DNA of 64,000 nt, taken from DATADW01 sp963733905. Its GTDB lineage: Bacteria > Actinomycetota > Acidimicrobiia > Spongiisociales > DATADW01. The translations under genes were made by a program, and so were the position numbers. The notes beneath the pieces were generated by a model that was not told the origin of the DNA, did no database searches, and saw only the letters and a list, made by a program, of their open reading frames with translations. Where the stretch lies: contig CAVTEU010000015.1 in NCBI GenBank assembly GCA_963733905.1, positions 12,350-76,349 on the forward strand. The letters are read 5' to 3'. Below are positions 45,923 through 59,505 of the stretch, one piece after another. How positions within the stretch are numbered: the stretch's first letter is position 1; every line of letters begins with the position of its first letter.

Positions 45923-46877
45923 GTGAGTCGGGTGGTCCGCTTCGCCTGGGTGACGCTTGGCATCAACGTCGTCGTGATCCTGCTCGGGGCGCTGGTCAGA
46001 GCGACCGGGTCGGGGGCGGGATGCGGCGAGTCATGGCCCACCTGCGACGGTCAGATCGTCCCCGCCGTGCTCGAGGGAGCCCGCGCCGTCGAGTTCACCC
46101 ACCGGGTGGCGAGCGGCGTGGCGATCGTGGCGGTGGGAGTGCTGGCGGTGTGGGTGTTCCGCGCCTTCGGGCGGGGTCACCTGGCCCGCAAGGCGGCGGT
46201 CGTTTCGGTGGTCGCCATCATCGGCGAGGCGCTCATCGGGGCCTGGTTGGTGCTCGCCGCTCTGGTGGGGAGCGACGACTCGGTGGCACGTTCGGTTTCG
46301 GTCCCGCTCCATCTGGTCAACACGCTGCTGCTCCTGGCGGCGTTGACCCTCACCGCCTTCTGGGCGTCCGGCGGAGGCCCGATCCGTCCCGGAACCGACC
46401 GCAGCTTTGCGGTGTGGGCGGTGGTGATAGCCGCAGGCACCGTACTGGTCAGCGCCACGGGAGCGGTGACCGCCCTCGCCGACACCCTCTTCCCCAAGGA
46501 CGCCGTCGGTTTCGCCGTCGGAGACCTGGCCAGCGTCGGAGCACCTCCTCACCCGACTGCGGACAATCCACCCGATCGCAGCCACCGCCCTCGGTCTCGG
46601 GGTCGTCCTCATGGCCCGCCGGCGCTGGTCGGCAGCGGACAGCACCTCCCGGGTCGCAAGGCTGCTCGTGGCGCTGGTCGTCCTCCAACTGGCGGCCGGT
46701 CTGGCCAACGTGCTCCTCTTCACCCCGGTCTGGATGCAACTCGTCCACCTGCTGCTGGCCGACGCCATCTGGGTGGCTTTCGTCTGGTTCGCCGCCGCCG
46801 GGCTGCAGGATGCTTCTGGGGGACCGGGTCAGCCCAACTCGGATCGGAGCGCGGTCGGGTCGGAGACGGGGGCCTGA
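45923..46877 (+). CDS. ctaA: Heme A synthase (CtaA/COX15), one frameshift
   Basis: About 317 residues with eight membrane helices in two four-helix halves. The heme ligands appear as His in EFTHR, PLHLVN, TIHPIA and QLVHLLLAD, and the outer Cys pair is CGESWPTC. A one-base shift near 46535 lies between the halves. Converts heme O to heme A for cytochrome aa3 oxidase. Starts at GTG and overlaps the convergent thioredoxin-like gene by 49 bases. Confidence 0.88.
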
Positions 46878-48856
46878 CAGACGAACCGCTCGCACACATA
46901 GGCGAGCGTTTCGCCGTCGCGCCACCGGTCGGCGAGGAGCGGTACTTCGTCGGCGCCGTCTCCATCGGTGGACCATGCCAGGAAGACACCGGGGCGGAAC
47001 CGCTCCCACGCCACCCTGGATAGGGTCTCGGCCTCGGGACCGACGACCGCCACTTCCCTCAGGCCGATCTCGACCGAAGCCGCCACGGCGAGGAGATGCC
47101 CCACCGCCGTCGGGTAGCGGGCCGCGATACCCGCCCCCGCCCGGAGGGCAGCATCGGCGGCGACCCGATAGCGGTCGTCGCCGGTGGAGAGAGACAATCC
47201 GATCAGGGCCTCAGCCGCCAGCGAGTTCCCCGAGGGGAGCGGGTTGTCAAACAGGTCCTGGGGGTCGGCGACCAACTGTTCGGCGTCTGACCCGACACGA
47301 CGGAGCGTGCCGTCCTCACCCGAGAAGAGGTCGAGCATGTCATCGACGGTGCGCCGAGCGGCGGCGTGCCACTCGGTCTCTCCTGTGGCCTGGTAGAGGG
47401 CCAAGAGTCCCATCGCCAGAGCGGCGTGGTCCTCGAGGAACCCGGGGACGCCGGCGCCGTCGGAGCCGTGGGGCGACCAGGAGCGGAGCAGCCGGCCGTC
47501 GTCGCGGCGGAGGCGTTCGAGCAGGAACCGGGCGTTGCGGCGCGCCGCCTCCAGGTAGCGCGGCTCGTCGAGGACGGCCCCCGCCTCGGCCAAGGCGCGC
47601 AGCGCCAACCCGTTCCACGAGGTGACCACCTTGTCGTCCAAACCGGGTCGTACCCGGGTGGAGCGGACCTCGGTCAGGCGGTCCCGCGCCCGGGAAAGGG
47701 CCGCCTCGACTTCCTCGGCGGTCGCTCCGGTCGCCGTCGTCACCTCTTCGATGGTGCGCGCTTGGTGGAGCACGTTGCTCCCCTCGAAGTTCCCCTCGGC
47801 GGTGACTCCGAAGAAGAGCGCGGCGGCTTCGAGATCGGGGTCGCCGACCGCCGCCCGCATCTCGTCTTCGGTGAAAACGTAGAAGCGCCCCTCCTCGCCC
47901 TCGCTGTCGGCATCCTCGCCCGACCAGAACCCGCCGTCTGGCTGGCCGAGGTCGCGCAGCAGGTACTCGAGAGTGGAGACGGCCACCGCCCGGTAGGGAT
48001 CCTCCCCCAGTTCGCGCCATGCCCACAGATAGAGCCTGGCGAGTTGGGCGTTGTCGTAGAGCATCTTCTCGAAGTGGGGGACCAGCCATCCGGCGTCGAC
48101 CGAGTAGCGGGCGAAACCACCGCCAACCTGGTCGTGGATCCCACCCCTCGCCATGGCGTCGAGGGTGGAACCGAGCATGAAGGCGGCCCCACCCGCCCAG
48201 GGAAGCCGGAGCACCCGGAGGAGGTACTCGAGGACCGGCTGTTGGGGGAACTTCGGCGCGGCGCCAAACCCACCATATGTTGGGTCGAAGGCGGAGGCGA
48301 TGGCCTCGTACGCCGCCTGGAGCGTACCGAGACCGGGACCCTCCTCGGCGGGCGGCACCCGGCGGGCGATGGCGCGGGTGAGCTCTCCGGCCTGATCGAC
48401 TACCTCATTGCGGCGTTCCGTCCAGGCTTCCTCGACCGCGGAGAGGACCCGGCGGAACGAGGGCATCCCATGGCGATCGTCTGGCGGGAAATAGGTCCCG
48501 GCGTGGAACGGCTCACCCTCCGGGGTGAGGAAGACGGTCATCGGCCAGCCGCCACGCCCGGTCAGCGCCTGGACCGCCTCCATGTACACCGCGTCCACAT
48601 CGGGCCGTTCCTCGCGATCGACCTTGATGTTGACGAAGGCGCGGTTCATCTCGGCCGCGATCTCCGGGTCCTCGAACGACTCATGGGCCATGACGTGGCA
48701 CCAGTGGCACGAGGCGTAGCCCACGCTCAGCAGCACGGGCACCTCCCGGTTTCGGGCCTCGGCGAAAGCCTCCTCGCCCCACTGGTACCAGTCGACCGGG
48801 TTGGAGGCGTGCTGGCGGAGGTATGGCGAGCTCGCCTCGCCCAGTCGGTTGCCCAC
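46829..48856 (-). CDS. DUF255 thioredoxin-fold/six-hairpin protein (YyaL/SSP411 type)
   Basis: A complete 675-residue protein. The N-terminal thioredoxin-like domain has SPYLRQHASNPVDWYQWGEEAF and the CHWCH redox motif, then WPMTVFLTPEGEPFHAGTYFP. The rest is an (alpha/alpha)6 glycosidase-like barrel (GGIHDQVGGGFARYSVD, HFEKMLYDNAQLA, DDKVVTSWNGLALRALAEA). Conserved from bacteria to man, enzyme activity unknown. The lack of frame errors here, over 2 kb, contrasts with neighbouring genes. Confidence 0.92.
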   Translation of the reverse strand: MGNRLGEASSPYLRQHASNPVDWYQWGEEAFAEARNREVPVLLSVGYASCHWCHVMAHESFEDPEIAAEMNRAFVNIKVDREERPDVDAVYMEAVQALTGRGGWPMTVFLTPEGEPFHAGTYFPPDDRHGMPSFRRVLSAVEEAWTERRNEVVDQAGELTRAIARRVPPAEEGPGLGTLQAAYEAIASAFDPTYGGFGAAPKFPQQPVLEYLLRVLRLPWAGGAAFMLGSTLDAMARGGIHDQVGGGFARYSVDAGWLVPHFEKMLYDNAQLARLYLWAWRELGEDPYRAVAVSTLEYLLRDLGQPDGGFWSGEDADSEGEEGRFYVFTEDEMRAAVGDPDLEAAALFFGVTAEGNFEGSNVLHQARTIEEVTTATGATAEEVEAALSRARDRLTEVRSTRVRPGLDDKVVTSWNGLALRALAEAGAVLDEPRYLEAARRNARFLLERLRRDDGRLLRSWSPHGSDGAGVPGFLEDHAALAMGLLALYQATGETEWHAAARRTVDDMLDLFSGEDGTLRRVGSDAEQLVADPQDLFDNPLPSGNSLAAEALIGLSLSTGDDRYRVAADAALRAGAGIAARYPTAVGHLLAVAASVEIGLREVAVVGPEAETLSRVAWERFRPGVFLAWSTDGDGADEVPLLADRWRDGETLAYVCERFVCQAPVSDPTALRSELG

Positions 48857-48974
48857 CCGGGCACCGTAGCCCCACCGGACGTCAACGCCCGAGGGTGCCG
48901 ACGTTCATGATCCGTTGAGGTTCCGTTGTCGTCGGATGTCGCATCTTGTCGGCGGTCACGACAAGGAGGAACCG

Positions 48975-49247
48975 ATGAAGGTTTGGATCGACGCCGACCA
49001 GTGCATGGGTGCCGGCACCTGCGAGAGCATCGCCCCCGAGGTGTTCGTCCCCAGGTCCGATGGGATCTGGGCGGTACGCGAGCTCGCCGAGGACTTCGGC
49101 GAGACCACCGTGTTCGACGGTGGCGCCGGGCCGGGTCACGGGGCGGAGGGAGCTGCCGGGATGGCCCGGGTTCCCGACCGCCTGTTCGATGTGGTCATCG
49201 AGGCGGCCCAGGAATGCCCGGGGGAGTGCATCTACCTCGAGGTGTGA
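48975..49247 (+). CDS. Small ferredoxin
   Basis: A 90-residue single-cluster ferredoxin, ATG preceded by AAGGAGGA. Cysteines are arranged CMGAGTC (x5) and a C-terminal CPGECIYLE, the pattern of 3Fe-4S/4Fe-4S single-cluster ferredoxins that feed cytochromes P450 in actinobacteria. The middle holds a ~25-residue Gly-rich insertion not usual in this family. No P450 or reductase gene is adjacent. Confidence 0.85.
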   Translation: MKVWIDADQCMGAGTCESIAPEVFVPRSDGIWAVRELAEDFGETTVFDGGAGPGHGAEGAAGMARVPDRLFDVVIEAAQECPGECIYLEV

Positions 49248-49250
49248 CGA

Positions 49251-51028
49251 TCAGTCGGGGGCGACGCGGTACACATCGCCACCGAGCGAGACCAGGTACA
49301 GCTCGCCCCCGGCATCCACCCCGAACGAAGCCAATGCAGGGACGCTCAGCTTGGGCCGCTCCGTCAGGTTGGACACGATGCCATTGGCGTACCGCAGCGT
49401 CCACACCCGGCCGCTGATGAAGTCGCCGAAGAAATAGAGGCCCTTTCGCCCGGTGAGGTCGGATCCCCGGTAGACGTAACCCCCGGTGACGGAGCCACCG
49501 CTGTCACGGCCATAGTCGTGGATGGGGAGCCTGCAGCCCGGACTGGTTGCAGCCCGAAGGCGGCTCGTGAGCAGACCGTCCCCTCCATGATGTCCCAGCC
49601 GAAGTTGGCGGAAGCCGCACCGAGCCCGATGGCGTCGATCTCCTCGCGGGTGCTCTGCCCGACGTCTCCGATGAACAACCGGCTCGAGGTGGCGTCCACC
49701 GAGAACCGCCACGGGTTGCGCAGACCCCAAAGCCACACCTCGGGCGCCCCGCCCTGTCCGTCGGCGAACGGGTTGTCGTCGGGGATGGCATAAGGGTTGC
49801 CCCCGTCGACGTCGATCCGCAGCACCTTCCCCAGCAGGCTGTTGGTGTCCTGGGCGTTCTCGTCGGGGTCCCCGCTCCCACCGCCGTCGCCGGTGCCTAT
49901 GAGCAGAAGGCCGTCTGGGGTGAAGGAGAGCATCCCACCGTTGTGGTTGCTCTGCCCAGGGTGCGGTATCGAGATGACCGGCGTGGCCGAGTCCTCGTCG
50001 GCGAAGTTGGCGTTGTCGGAGCGGAGGTACTCGTCGACCTTGATGGTCCCGGATGGGTCGGTGTAGGCGACGAAGAAACGCCGGTTGCTGGCGTAATTGG
50101 GGTGGAAGGCAAGCCCGAGCAGCCCCCGCTCACTATCGGTCGATACCGCAACCTCGAGGAAGGGGTCGTCGCGCAGAGCGCCGTTGAGGACCACCCGTAT
50201 GGCGCCGCCCTTCTCGACGATGAACAGCCTGGTGGAGTCGCCCGGGGCGTGGGTGAGGAACAATGGCTGGCTCAGCCCTTCGGTGACCACCGGCACCAAC
50301 TTCATGGCCACCTGCCCTCCGGGTGGGGTGGTGGTCGTCGTGGTGCGTCTGATCGTGGTTGTCGTCGTTCGTCTGGTGGTAGTGGTGGGCGCCACCGCGG
50401 TGTCGGAGAGGGCGCGGTAGAGGAATGCCGCCATCTGCCCCCTGGTGACCGATTCCTCGGGGCAGAAGCGGGTCCCGGCTGGTCGCAGCCCTCGGTGATC
50501 CCCGCCTTGGCCAGCTTGCCGATCTCGCCGTGGAAGGTGTGGCTGGCGGGAACATCGTCGAACGAGGGGCCCGGGTCGAGGTTTTGCAGGTCGGGGAGCG
50601 CCCTCACCAAGAAGGCGGCCATCTGCCCCCTGGTGACCTGCTCCTCGGGGCAGAAGCGGGTCCCCGCCTGGTCGCAGCCCTCGGTGATCCCCGCCTTGGC
50701 CAGCTTGCCGATCTCGTCGTAGAAGGTGTGGGTGGCGGGGACGTCGTCGAAGGGTGCCCCCAGATCGAGGGTTTGCAGGTCGGGGAGCGCCCTCACCAGG
50801 AACGCCGCCATCTGACCCCTGGTCACCGGGTCGTCGGGGCAGAACCGTGTCGGTTGTGCACCCATTGGTGATGCCCTGTGTCGCCAGCCACCCGATCTCG
50901 GTGGCGAAGTAGTGATCGGAAGGGACGTCCTCGAATTGGGTGGCTGCTGTGCTGGCGGTGACCGGGATCAATGCCACCACGATCGCCGCCACCAACGACA
51001 TGGCTCCGCCGACTCTCAATGACCGCAT
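49251..51028 (-). CDS. Secreted SLH-repeat protein with sugar-dehydrogenase propeller; frameshifts
   Basis: Begins with a signal peptide, then three or four SLH-like repeats (FEDVPSDHYFATEIGWLATQGI, and AKAGITEGCDQAGTRFCPEEQVTRGQMAAFLVRALPD in the alternate frame). A Thr/Arg linker leads to a glucose/sorbosone dehydrogenase domain (QPLFLTHAPGDSTRLFIVEKGG, GLLGLAFHPNYASNRRFFVAYTD, HNGGMLSFTPDGLLLIGTGDGG). Three shifts near 50855, 50480 and 49545 need bridging. A PQQ-dependent sugar oxidase tethered to the cell surface is likely. The SLH repeats are homologous to, but clearly diverged from, the pair at 6008-7937. Confidence 0.85.
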
Positions 51029-51055
51029 GAGGGCACCGTATCTACCCCGCGCCGT

Positions 51056-51448
51056 TTACTCCGAATCGCCCGCCCTGTCGACACGGAGAAATTCGGTGAC
51101 CCCGATGGTGCTGAGCACCCCACGGACGATCGCCGGCATCAATGCCATACCCTCGGCGGTGGATATGAGCCGTGGCTCGGTGAGTGGGATCGTGCGGTTG
51201 CGGTGGATCATCGCGCCACCACCCGCGGCGATGAGGTTCCGCACCCAGTCGACCTTGCTCCCATAGGTGAGCGCCATGACCCAACCACCGGTGGCTTCGA
51301 AGATCATCATCGGAGTCTGGTAGGGCTTTCCCGACCTCCGCCCCCGATGGAGGATCGTCGCCATCCCGGGGGCCCATTTCGACAGCCGCCCTAGGACTGG
51401 ATTGGTGACGCGGCGGTTGAAGCGTGCCACGGCCATCGGTATGGGCAT
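51056..51448 (-). CDS. Deazaflavin (F420)-dependent nitroreductase-family protein
   Basis: A complete 130-residue protein of the DUF385/Ddn split-barrel family: WAPGMATILHRGRRSGKPYQTPMM, WVMALTYGSKVDWVRNLIAAGGG (family motif YGxxxxWxxN) and a terminal helix. Members use cofactor F420, which agrees with an actinobacterial host. Substrate unknown. Confidence 0.88.
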   Translation of the reverse strand: MPIPMAVARFNRRVTNPVLGRLSKWAPGMATILHRGRRSGKPYQTPMMIFEATGGWVMALTYGSKVDWVRNLIAAGGGAMIHRNRTIPLTEPRLISTAEGMALMPAIVRGVLSTIGVTEFLRVDRAGDSE

Positions 51449-51595
51449 GGCCGGAGAGAGTAGATGTTAGAGATTGGGCGAGATCGGGAATCTCTATAGG
51501 GCGTTATGCGTTCTGTCGATAACCCTGTGGACACCCTATGGATGGCCTGGTCAGGGACCCTCATCCGTACTGGAGGCAGTGTGGAGAAGTTGGGG
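51449..51595. other. Gap between the DUF385 gene and the sigma-factor promoter
   Basis: Holds a 7-bp inverted repeat AGAGATT...AATCTCT near 51470-51500 and a TGTGGACA that resembles half a DnaA box. No gene seen. Confidence 0.4.
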
Positions 51596-51627
51596 GTTCA
51601 CAAGGTGAACAGAGTGTGTCATAGTGT
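51596..51627 (+). promoter_or_regulatory. Putative sigma-gene promoter with palindrome
   Basis: GTTCAC-AAG-GTGAAC (51596-51610) is a perfect 6-bp inverted repeat. TAGTGT at 51622-51627 could be the -10 box with TTCACA inside the palindrome as -35. Such overlap suggests a repressor site; no regulator is identified. Confidence 0.35.
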
Positions 51628-51689
51628 TGACGAGTCGGGACTGGAAGCGGTTCCATCCCGGCGTTCCCCACCCTTCGGAGGCACCGCAG

Positions 51690-52694
51690 ATGGCATCAGC
51701 CGACACGTCGCGTCCTGACGCCGCGCTCAAAGCACGGCGCGATCGGGACCGCGAGCGTGAGCGCAGCAAGTTGACCGATGAGCGTGGTCGTCTGACCACT
51801 GACCTGGTCAGCCAGTACCTCACCGCCATCGGCGAATACGACCTGCTCACAGCAGAGCAGGAGGTCGAGCTTGCGCAGAAAATCGAAGGCGGCGAGGAGG
51901 CCGCGGCGCGTCTCGAACGCGGTGATTACAAGGGCAAGAAGGAGGAGCTCGAGCTCCGCCGCAAGTCCCGTCACGGCAAGGATGCGAAGGACGCCTTCCT
52001 CACCGCCAACCTGCGCCTGGTGGTGGCAAACGCCCGCCGGTACGCCAACACCTCGGGTATCGACTTCCTCGACCTCATCCAGGAGGGCAACCTCGGTCTG
52101 ATCCGGGCCGTCGAGAAGTTTGACTGGCGCAAGGGATTCAAGTTCTCCACCTACGCAACCTGGTGGATCCGCCAGGCCATCACCCGAGCCATCGCCGACA
52201 AGTCACGCACGGTGCGCATCCCTGTGCATCTACACGACACCCTCGCCGCGGTGCGGGCCGCCCAGGCCAGCCTCAAGGCCGAGTTGGGGCGTGATCCCCG
52301 CCCCGACGAGATCGCCGAGGAGGCGGGTGTCACCGTCGACAAGGTCGAGCTCGCCCTGGGGGTGGCCGACACGGTCTCGCTCGAGCAGCCCGTCGGTGAG
52401 GACGGCGCCCAGCTCGGTGACTTCATCGAGGACGAGGACGCCGCCGACCCGGTGCAGCTCACCGAGGAGATGGACGTGGCCAACAGCCTGCGCGTCTCCA
52501 TCGAGCGGCTGCCCAACCGCGAGGGCCGCATCCTGGCTCTGCGCTACGGGTTCTACGACGGGGTGCCCCGCACCCTCGAGGAGATCGGCGAGGAATTCAA
52601 CCTGACCCGGGAGCGGATCCGTCAACTGGAGAAGCTTGCTCTGTGCCGGTTGCGGCACCCCTCCTTCGGGATCCGGGAGCAGGACCTGATCTGA
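51690..52694 (+). CDS. Principal-type RNA polymerase sigma factor (SigA/SigB family)
   Basis: A 334-residue sigma-70 protein. Region 1.2 (DLVSQYLTAIGEYDLLTAEQEVELAQKIE), region 2 (TANLRLVVANARRYANTSGIDFLDLIQEGNLGLIRAVEKFDWRKGFKFSTYATWWIRQAITRAIAD), region 3 and region 4 (LEEIGEEFNLTRERIRQLEKLALCRLRHP) are complete. It lacks the long region 1.1 of housekeeping RpoD and has a charged N-terminal segment, so it may be a group 2 factor such as mycobacterial SigB or a short SigA. GGAGG lies 8 bases before ATG 51690. Confidence 0.92.
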   Translation: MASADTSRPDAALKARRDRDRERERSKLTDERGRLTTDLVSQYLTAIGEYDLLTAEQEVELAQKIEGGEEAAARLERGDYKGKKEELELRRKSRHGKDAKDAFLTANLRLVVANARRYANTSGIDFLDLIQEGNLGLIRAVEKFDWRKGFKFSTYATWWIRQAITRAIADKSRTVRIPVHLHDTLAAVRAAQASLKAELGRDPRPDEIAEEAGVTVDKVELALGVADTVSLEQPVGEDGAQLGDFIEDEDAADPVQLTEEMDVANSLRVSIERLPNREGRILALRYGFYDGVPRTLEEIGEEFNLTRERIRQLEKLALCRLRHPSFGIREQDLI

Positions 52695-52719
52695 GCCGGC
52701 CGGACGGCCGGTGAGAGCA

Positions 52720-52745
52720 ACGGGCGGGCCCAAGGGCCCGCCCGT
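52720..52745 (+). terminator. GC-rich terminator after the sigma gene
   Basis: ACGGGCGGGCCC and GGGCCCGCCCGT form a perfect 12-bp stem with an AA loop, 26 bases after the stop. No T-run, as often in high-GC genomes. Confidence 0.7.
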
Positions 52746-52765
52746 CCGCGTCGGAATCGGAAGTA

Positions 52766-52798
52766 CTGCGAAGTACTCACGCTACTCAGTAGCTGTAG
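52766..52798. repeat. AGTACT-type degenerate heptamer tract
   Basis: Contains AAGTACT, GCGAAGT, ACTCACG, CTACTCA and GTAGCTG in succession, related to the tracts at 14893 and 11605. Located between the sigma-gene terminator and the second tract. Confidence 0.5.
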
Positions 52799-52848
52799 CC
52801 ACGAACGAAGAGCCATCCCGCCATCTGCACACTCCGGTGCGGTCGTCT

Positions 52849-52883
52849 CCGCCGTCCGCCGTCTGCCGTCTGCCGTCTGCCGT
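52849..52883. repeat. GCCGTCT heptamer tract
   Basis: Five units in tandem (CCGCCGT twice, CTGCCGT three times). This is the reverse complement of the AGACGGC tract inside rplJ at 17132-17159. Confidence 0.75.
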
Positions 52884-52907
52884 CTCTGTCCGCACCTGTA
52901 CCCTCCG

Positions 52908-53327
52908 ATGGATCACGCGATGGGAGAGGGTGTGAGGCTGAGCGGTCTGGTCGGTGGCAGGGCCGAGTTGTGCGGTCCCGAAGCCACGCTCGCCGAGGCT
53001 GCTCAGGCGATGATCAACGCCTCCACCGGCTCGCTCGGAGTGATCCAAGGCCGCGACTTGGTGGGGCTGATCACCGAGCGCGACCTGCTGCGCGCTGTGG
53101 CCGAGGGCACGGATGTGTCAACCGCCTCGGTGGGCCAGTGGATGTCGACCGACCCGGACACGGTGTCGCCGGATGTCGAAGTCGAGGAGGCGGCACTCTG
53201 GCTGCTCGAGACGGGGTACCGCCACCTCCCCGTGATGGAAGACGACCAACTGCTCGGGATCGTCAGCATCCGCGACCTGTTGTGGGCGATTCTCGCCCCG
53301 GAGACGGCGCCCCCCGAGCTCCACTGA
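52908..53327 (+). CDS. CBS-domain pair protein
   Basis: A 139-residue protein with two tandem CBS domains forming one Bateman module (STGSLGVIQGRDLVGLITERDLLRAVAEG; ETGYRHLPVMEDDQLLGIVSIRDLLWAIL). Such stand-alone modules bind adenosine nucleotides and regulate partners. The heptamer tracts end 25 bases before its start. ATG 52920 is an alternative start. Not part of an evident operon. Confidence 0.88.
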   Translation: MDHAMGEGVRLSGLVGGRAELCGPEATLAEAAQAMINASTGSLGVIQGRDLVGLITERDLLRAVAEGTDVSTASVGQWMSTDPDTVSPDVEVEEAALWLLETGYRHLPVMEDDQLLGIVSIRDLLWAILAPETAPPELH

Positions 53328-55790
<2,463 letters not shown>

Positions 55791-55863
55791 CCACTGTCCT
55801 TTTCGTACGCCCGCCGAGCCTATCGAGGCCGGTCATCGGCACGATCGTGCGTAGCCTGGCGAT

Positions 55864-56679
55864 GTGGGCGTTGAAGCCAAGACCGTGGTGGTCGAGGGGT
55901 TGACACTCGGCTACCGGCGGGCGGGCCGGGGGCGACCACTGGTACTCCTCCACGGGTGGTTCGTCGACAGCCGGATGTGGCGTCCTCAACTCGAGGATCT
56001 CAGCGAAGATTTCGACGTGGTGGCGTGGGATGCTCCCGGATGCGGGGGGTCGTCCGATATCCCTGCCGGGTACCGACTGGCCGACTACGCCGACGCCGTT
56101 GCCGGGCTCATCGGGGCGCTCGGTCTCGACCGCCCCCACCTCCTCGGTCTGTCGTTCGGCAGCGGTCTCGCCATCGAGGTCTGTCACCGCCACCCTGATC
56201 TGTTGCGGTCGCTGGTGCTGGCCTCCGCCTACGCCGGGTGGGCGGGCTCGTTGCCAGCCGAGGAGGTCGCCTACCGCAAGGCGCGAGCGCTCGCCGAGAT
56301 CGAACTGGCGCCTGCCGAGTGGGCGAAAGTACCCGCCACATACCTGTCCGGGTTCTTCGCCGGCGAGGTTGATCCGTCGGTGAGGGATGACCTGCTCGAA
56401 GTGATGGCAGACACCCGGCGGGCGACCATCCGGTCGATGGCGGAAGAGTTCGCCAAGGCCGATCTGCGGCCCGCCCTGCCCGCAATCTCGGTGCCGACAT
56501 TGCTCCTCTACGGGGATCGCGACCAGCGGGCACCCATGCGAGTGGCAGAGGAGCTCCACAATGCAATCGCCAGCTCGGAGCTGGTCATCCTCCCCGGGCT
56601 CGGCCACGTGACCAATCTGGAGGAGCCGGAGCAATTCAACTCCGCTGTCCGCCGGTTCCTGCTCTCGGTTGACAGTTGA
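55864..56679 (+). CDS. Alpha/beta-hydrolase
   Basis: A complete 271-residue hydrolase from GTG 55864. Oxyanion motif LVLLHGWFVDSRMW, VVAWDAPGCGGSS, nucleophile elbow GLSFGSG (Ser), an acid Asp in LLYGDRDQRAP and the His in LPGLGHVTNLEEP complete the triad. Substrate unknown. The last ten bases overlap the longest frame of the downstream metal ATPase. Confidence 0.9.
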   Translation: MGVEAKTVVVEGLTLGYRRAGRGRPLVLLHGWFVDSRMWRPQLEDLSEDFDVVAWDAPGCGGSSDIPAGYRLADYADAVAGLIGALGLDRPHLLGLSFGSGLAIEVCHRHPDLLRSLVLASAYAGWAGSLPAEEVAYRKARALAEIELAPAEWAKVPATYLSGFFAGEVDPSVRDDLLEVMADTRRATIRSMAEEFAKADLRPALPAISVPTLLLYGDRDQRAPMRVAEELHNAIASSELVILPGLGHVTNLEEPEQFNSAVRRFLLSVDS

Positions 56680-56737
56680 GGCGTCAGGCCCTGCCGAGCT
56701 TCTCGGCCATGAGCTCATATCGAGAACCGAGCGAACC

Positions 56738-58753
<2,016 letters not shown>

Positions 58754-58764
58754 CGGCCGGCGCC

Positions 58765-59495
58765 TCAGCGGCCCGCCCACACCCCGACAGGCTCGAAGTC
58801 GAGAGGGACGTCGACCAGGATCAATTCGGTGAGGTCTTCTGCGGAGATCGTCACCTTCTCGGGGCCGGTGATCACGGCGGCGTCACCAGTAGCCACCTGC
58901 TCGCCGTTGACGGTGGCGGAACCTCCGATGACGTAGAGATAGCCGCCCCTGCCGTCGGCCACTTCGTGTTCGACCGATATGTCGGGGTTGAGCCGGGCCA
59001 GGTAGGCGCGGGCGTCCTGGTGGACCTTGACCACGTCGCCACCCTCGGGGCCGAGCACAGGGAGGAGTCGGTCGGTGAAGTCATCCGCGGTGAACTGCCG
59101 TTGCTCCACACCCGGGTTGAGCCCGGGTGTGTCGGGGAGGATCCAGAACTGGAGGAACCTCATCGGTTCTGATTCCGAGGCGTTCTGCTCGGAGTGCAAT
59201 GCCCCCGATCCGAGAGTCATGCGCTGCACCGCCCCGGTTCGAGCACCCCGCCACCGCCCACGTTGTCCTCGTGCCGGAAGTGCCCTTCGACCACGTAGGT
59301 GATTCCCTCGACGTCGCGGTGAGGGTGCATCGGCCAAATGGCGCCGGCGATGAGCCGGTCGTCGTTGAACACCCGGAGCGGTCCGATCCCCATCCTCTTC
59401 GGGTCGCGGTAATTGTCGAACGAGAAGTGCCAGCGCGCCGAGAACCAGCCGCCCTCCTCGGAGTGGATGTCGGCATCGCGCCTGATCTCGATCAT
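58765..59495 (-). CDS. Pirin-family protein, one frameshift
   Basis: About 243 residues, bicupin. The N-terminal cupin has the metal motif HPHRDVEGITYVVEGHFRHED; the frame slips by one base near 59235 (after GVLEPGRC) and resumes with RMTLGSGALHSEQNAS and the second cupin. Pirins are Fe-binding quercetinase-like proteins; the YhhW/YhaK type is a good match. Start ATG 59495 follows GAGAGGAG. Confidence 0.88.
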
Positions 59496-59505
59496 GGTGC
59501 TCCTC

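Noticed and set aside
43756..46041. A single fused CBS-CGL polypeptide.
   Set aside because: The join depends on a one-base insertion near 44985; in the corrected frame the CBS gene ends at a TGA overlapping the CGL start, the usual two-gene arrangement.
51515..51540. A DnaA-box cluster or origin near TGTGGACA.
   Set aside because: A single imperfect half-match, no AT-rich stretch, and no dnaA, dnaN or gidA nearby.
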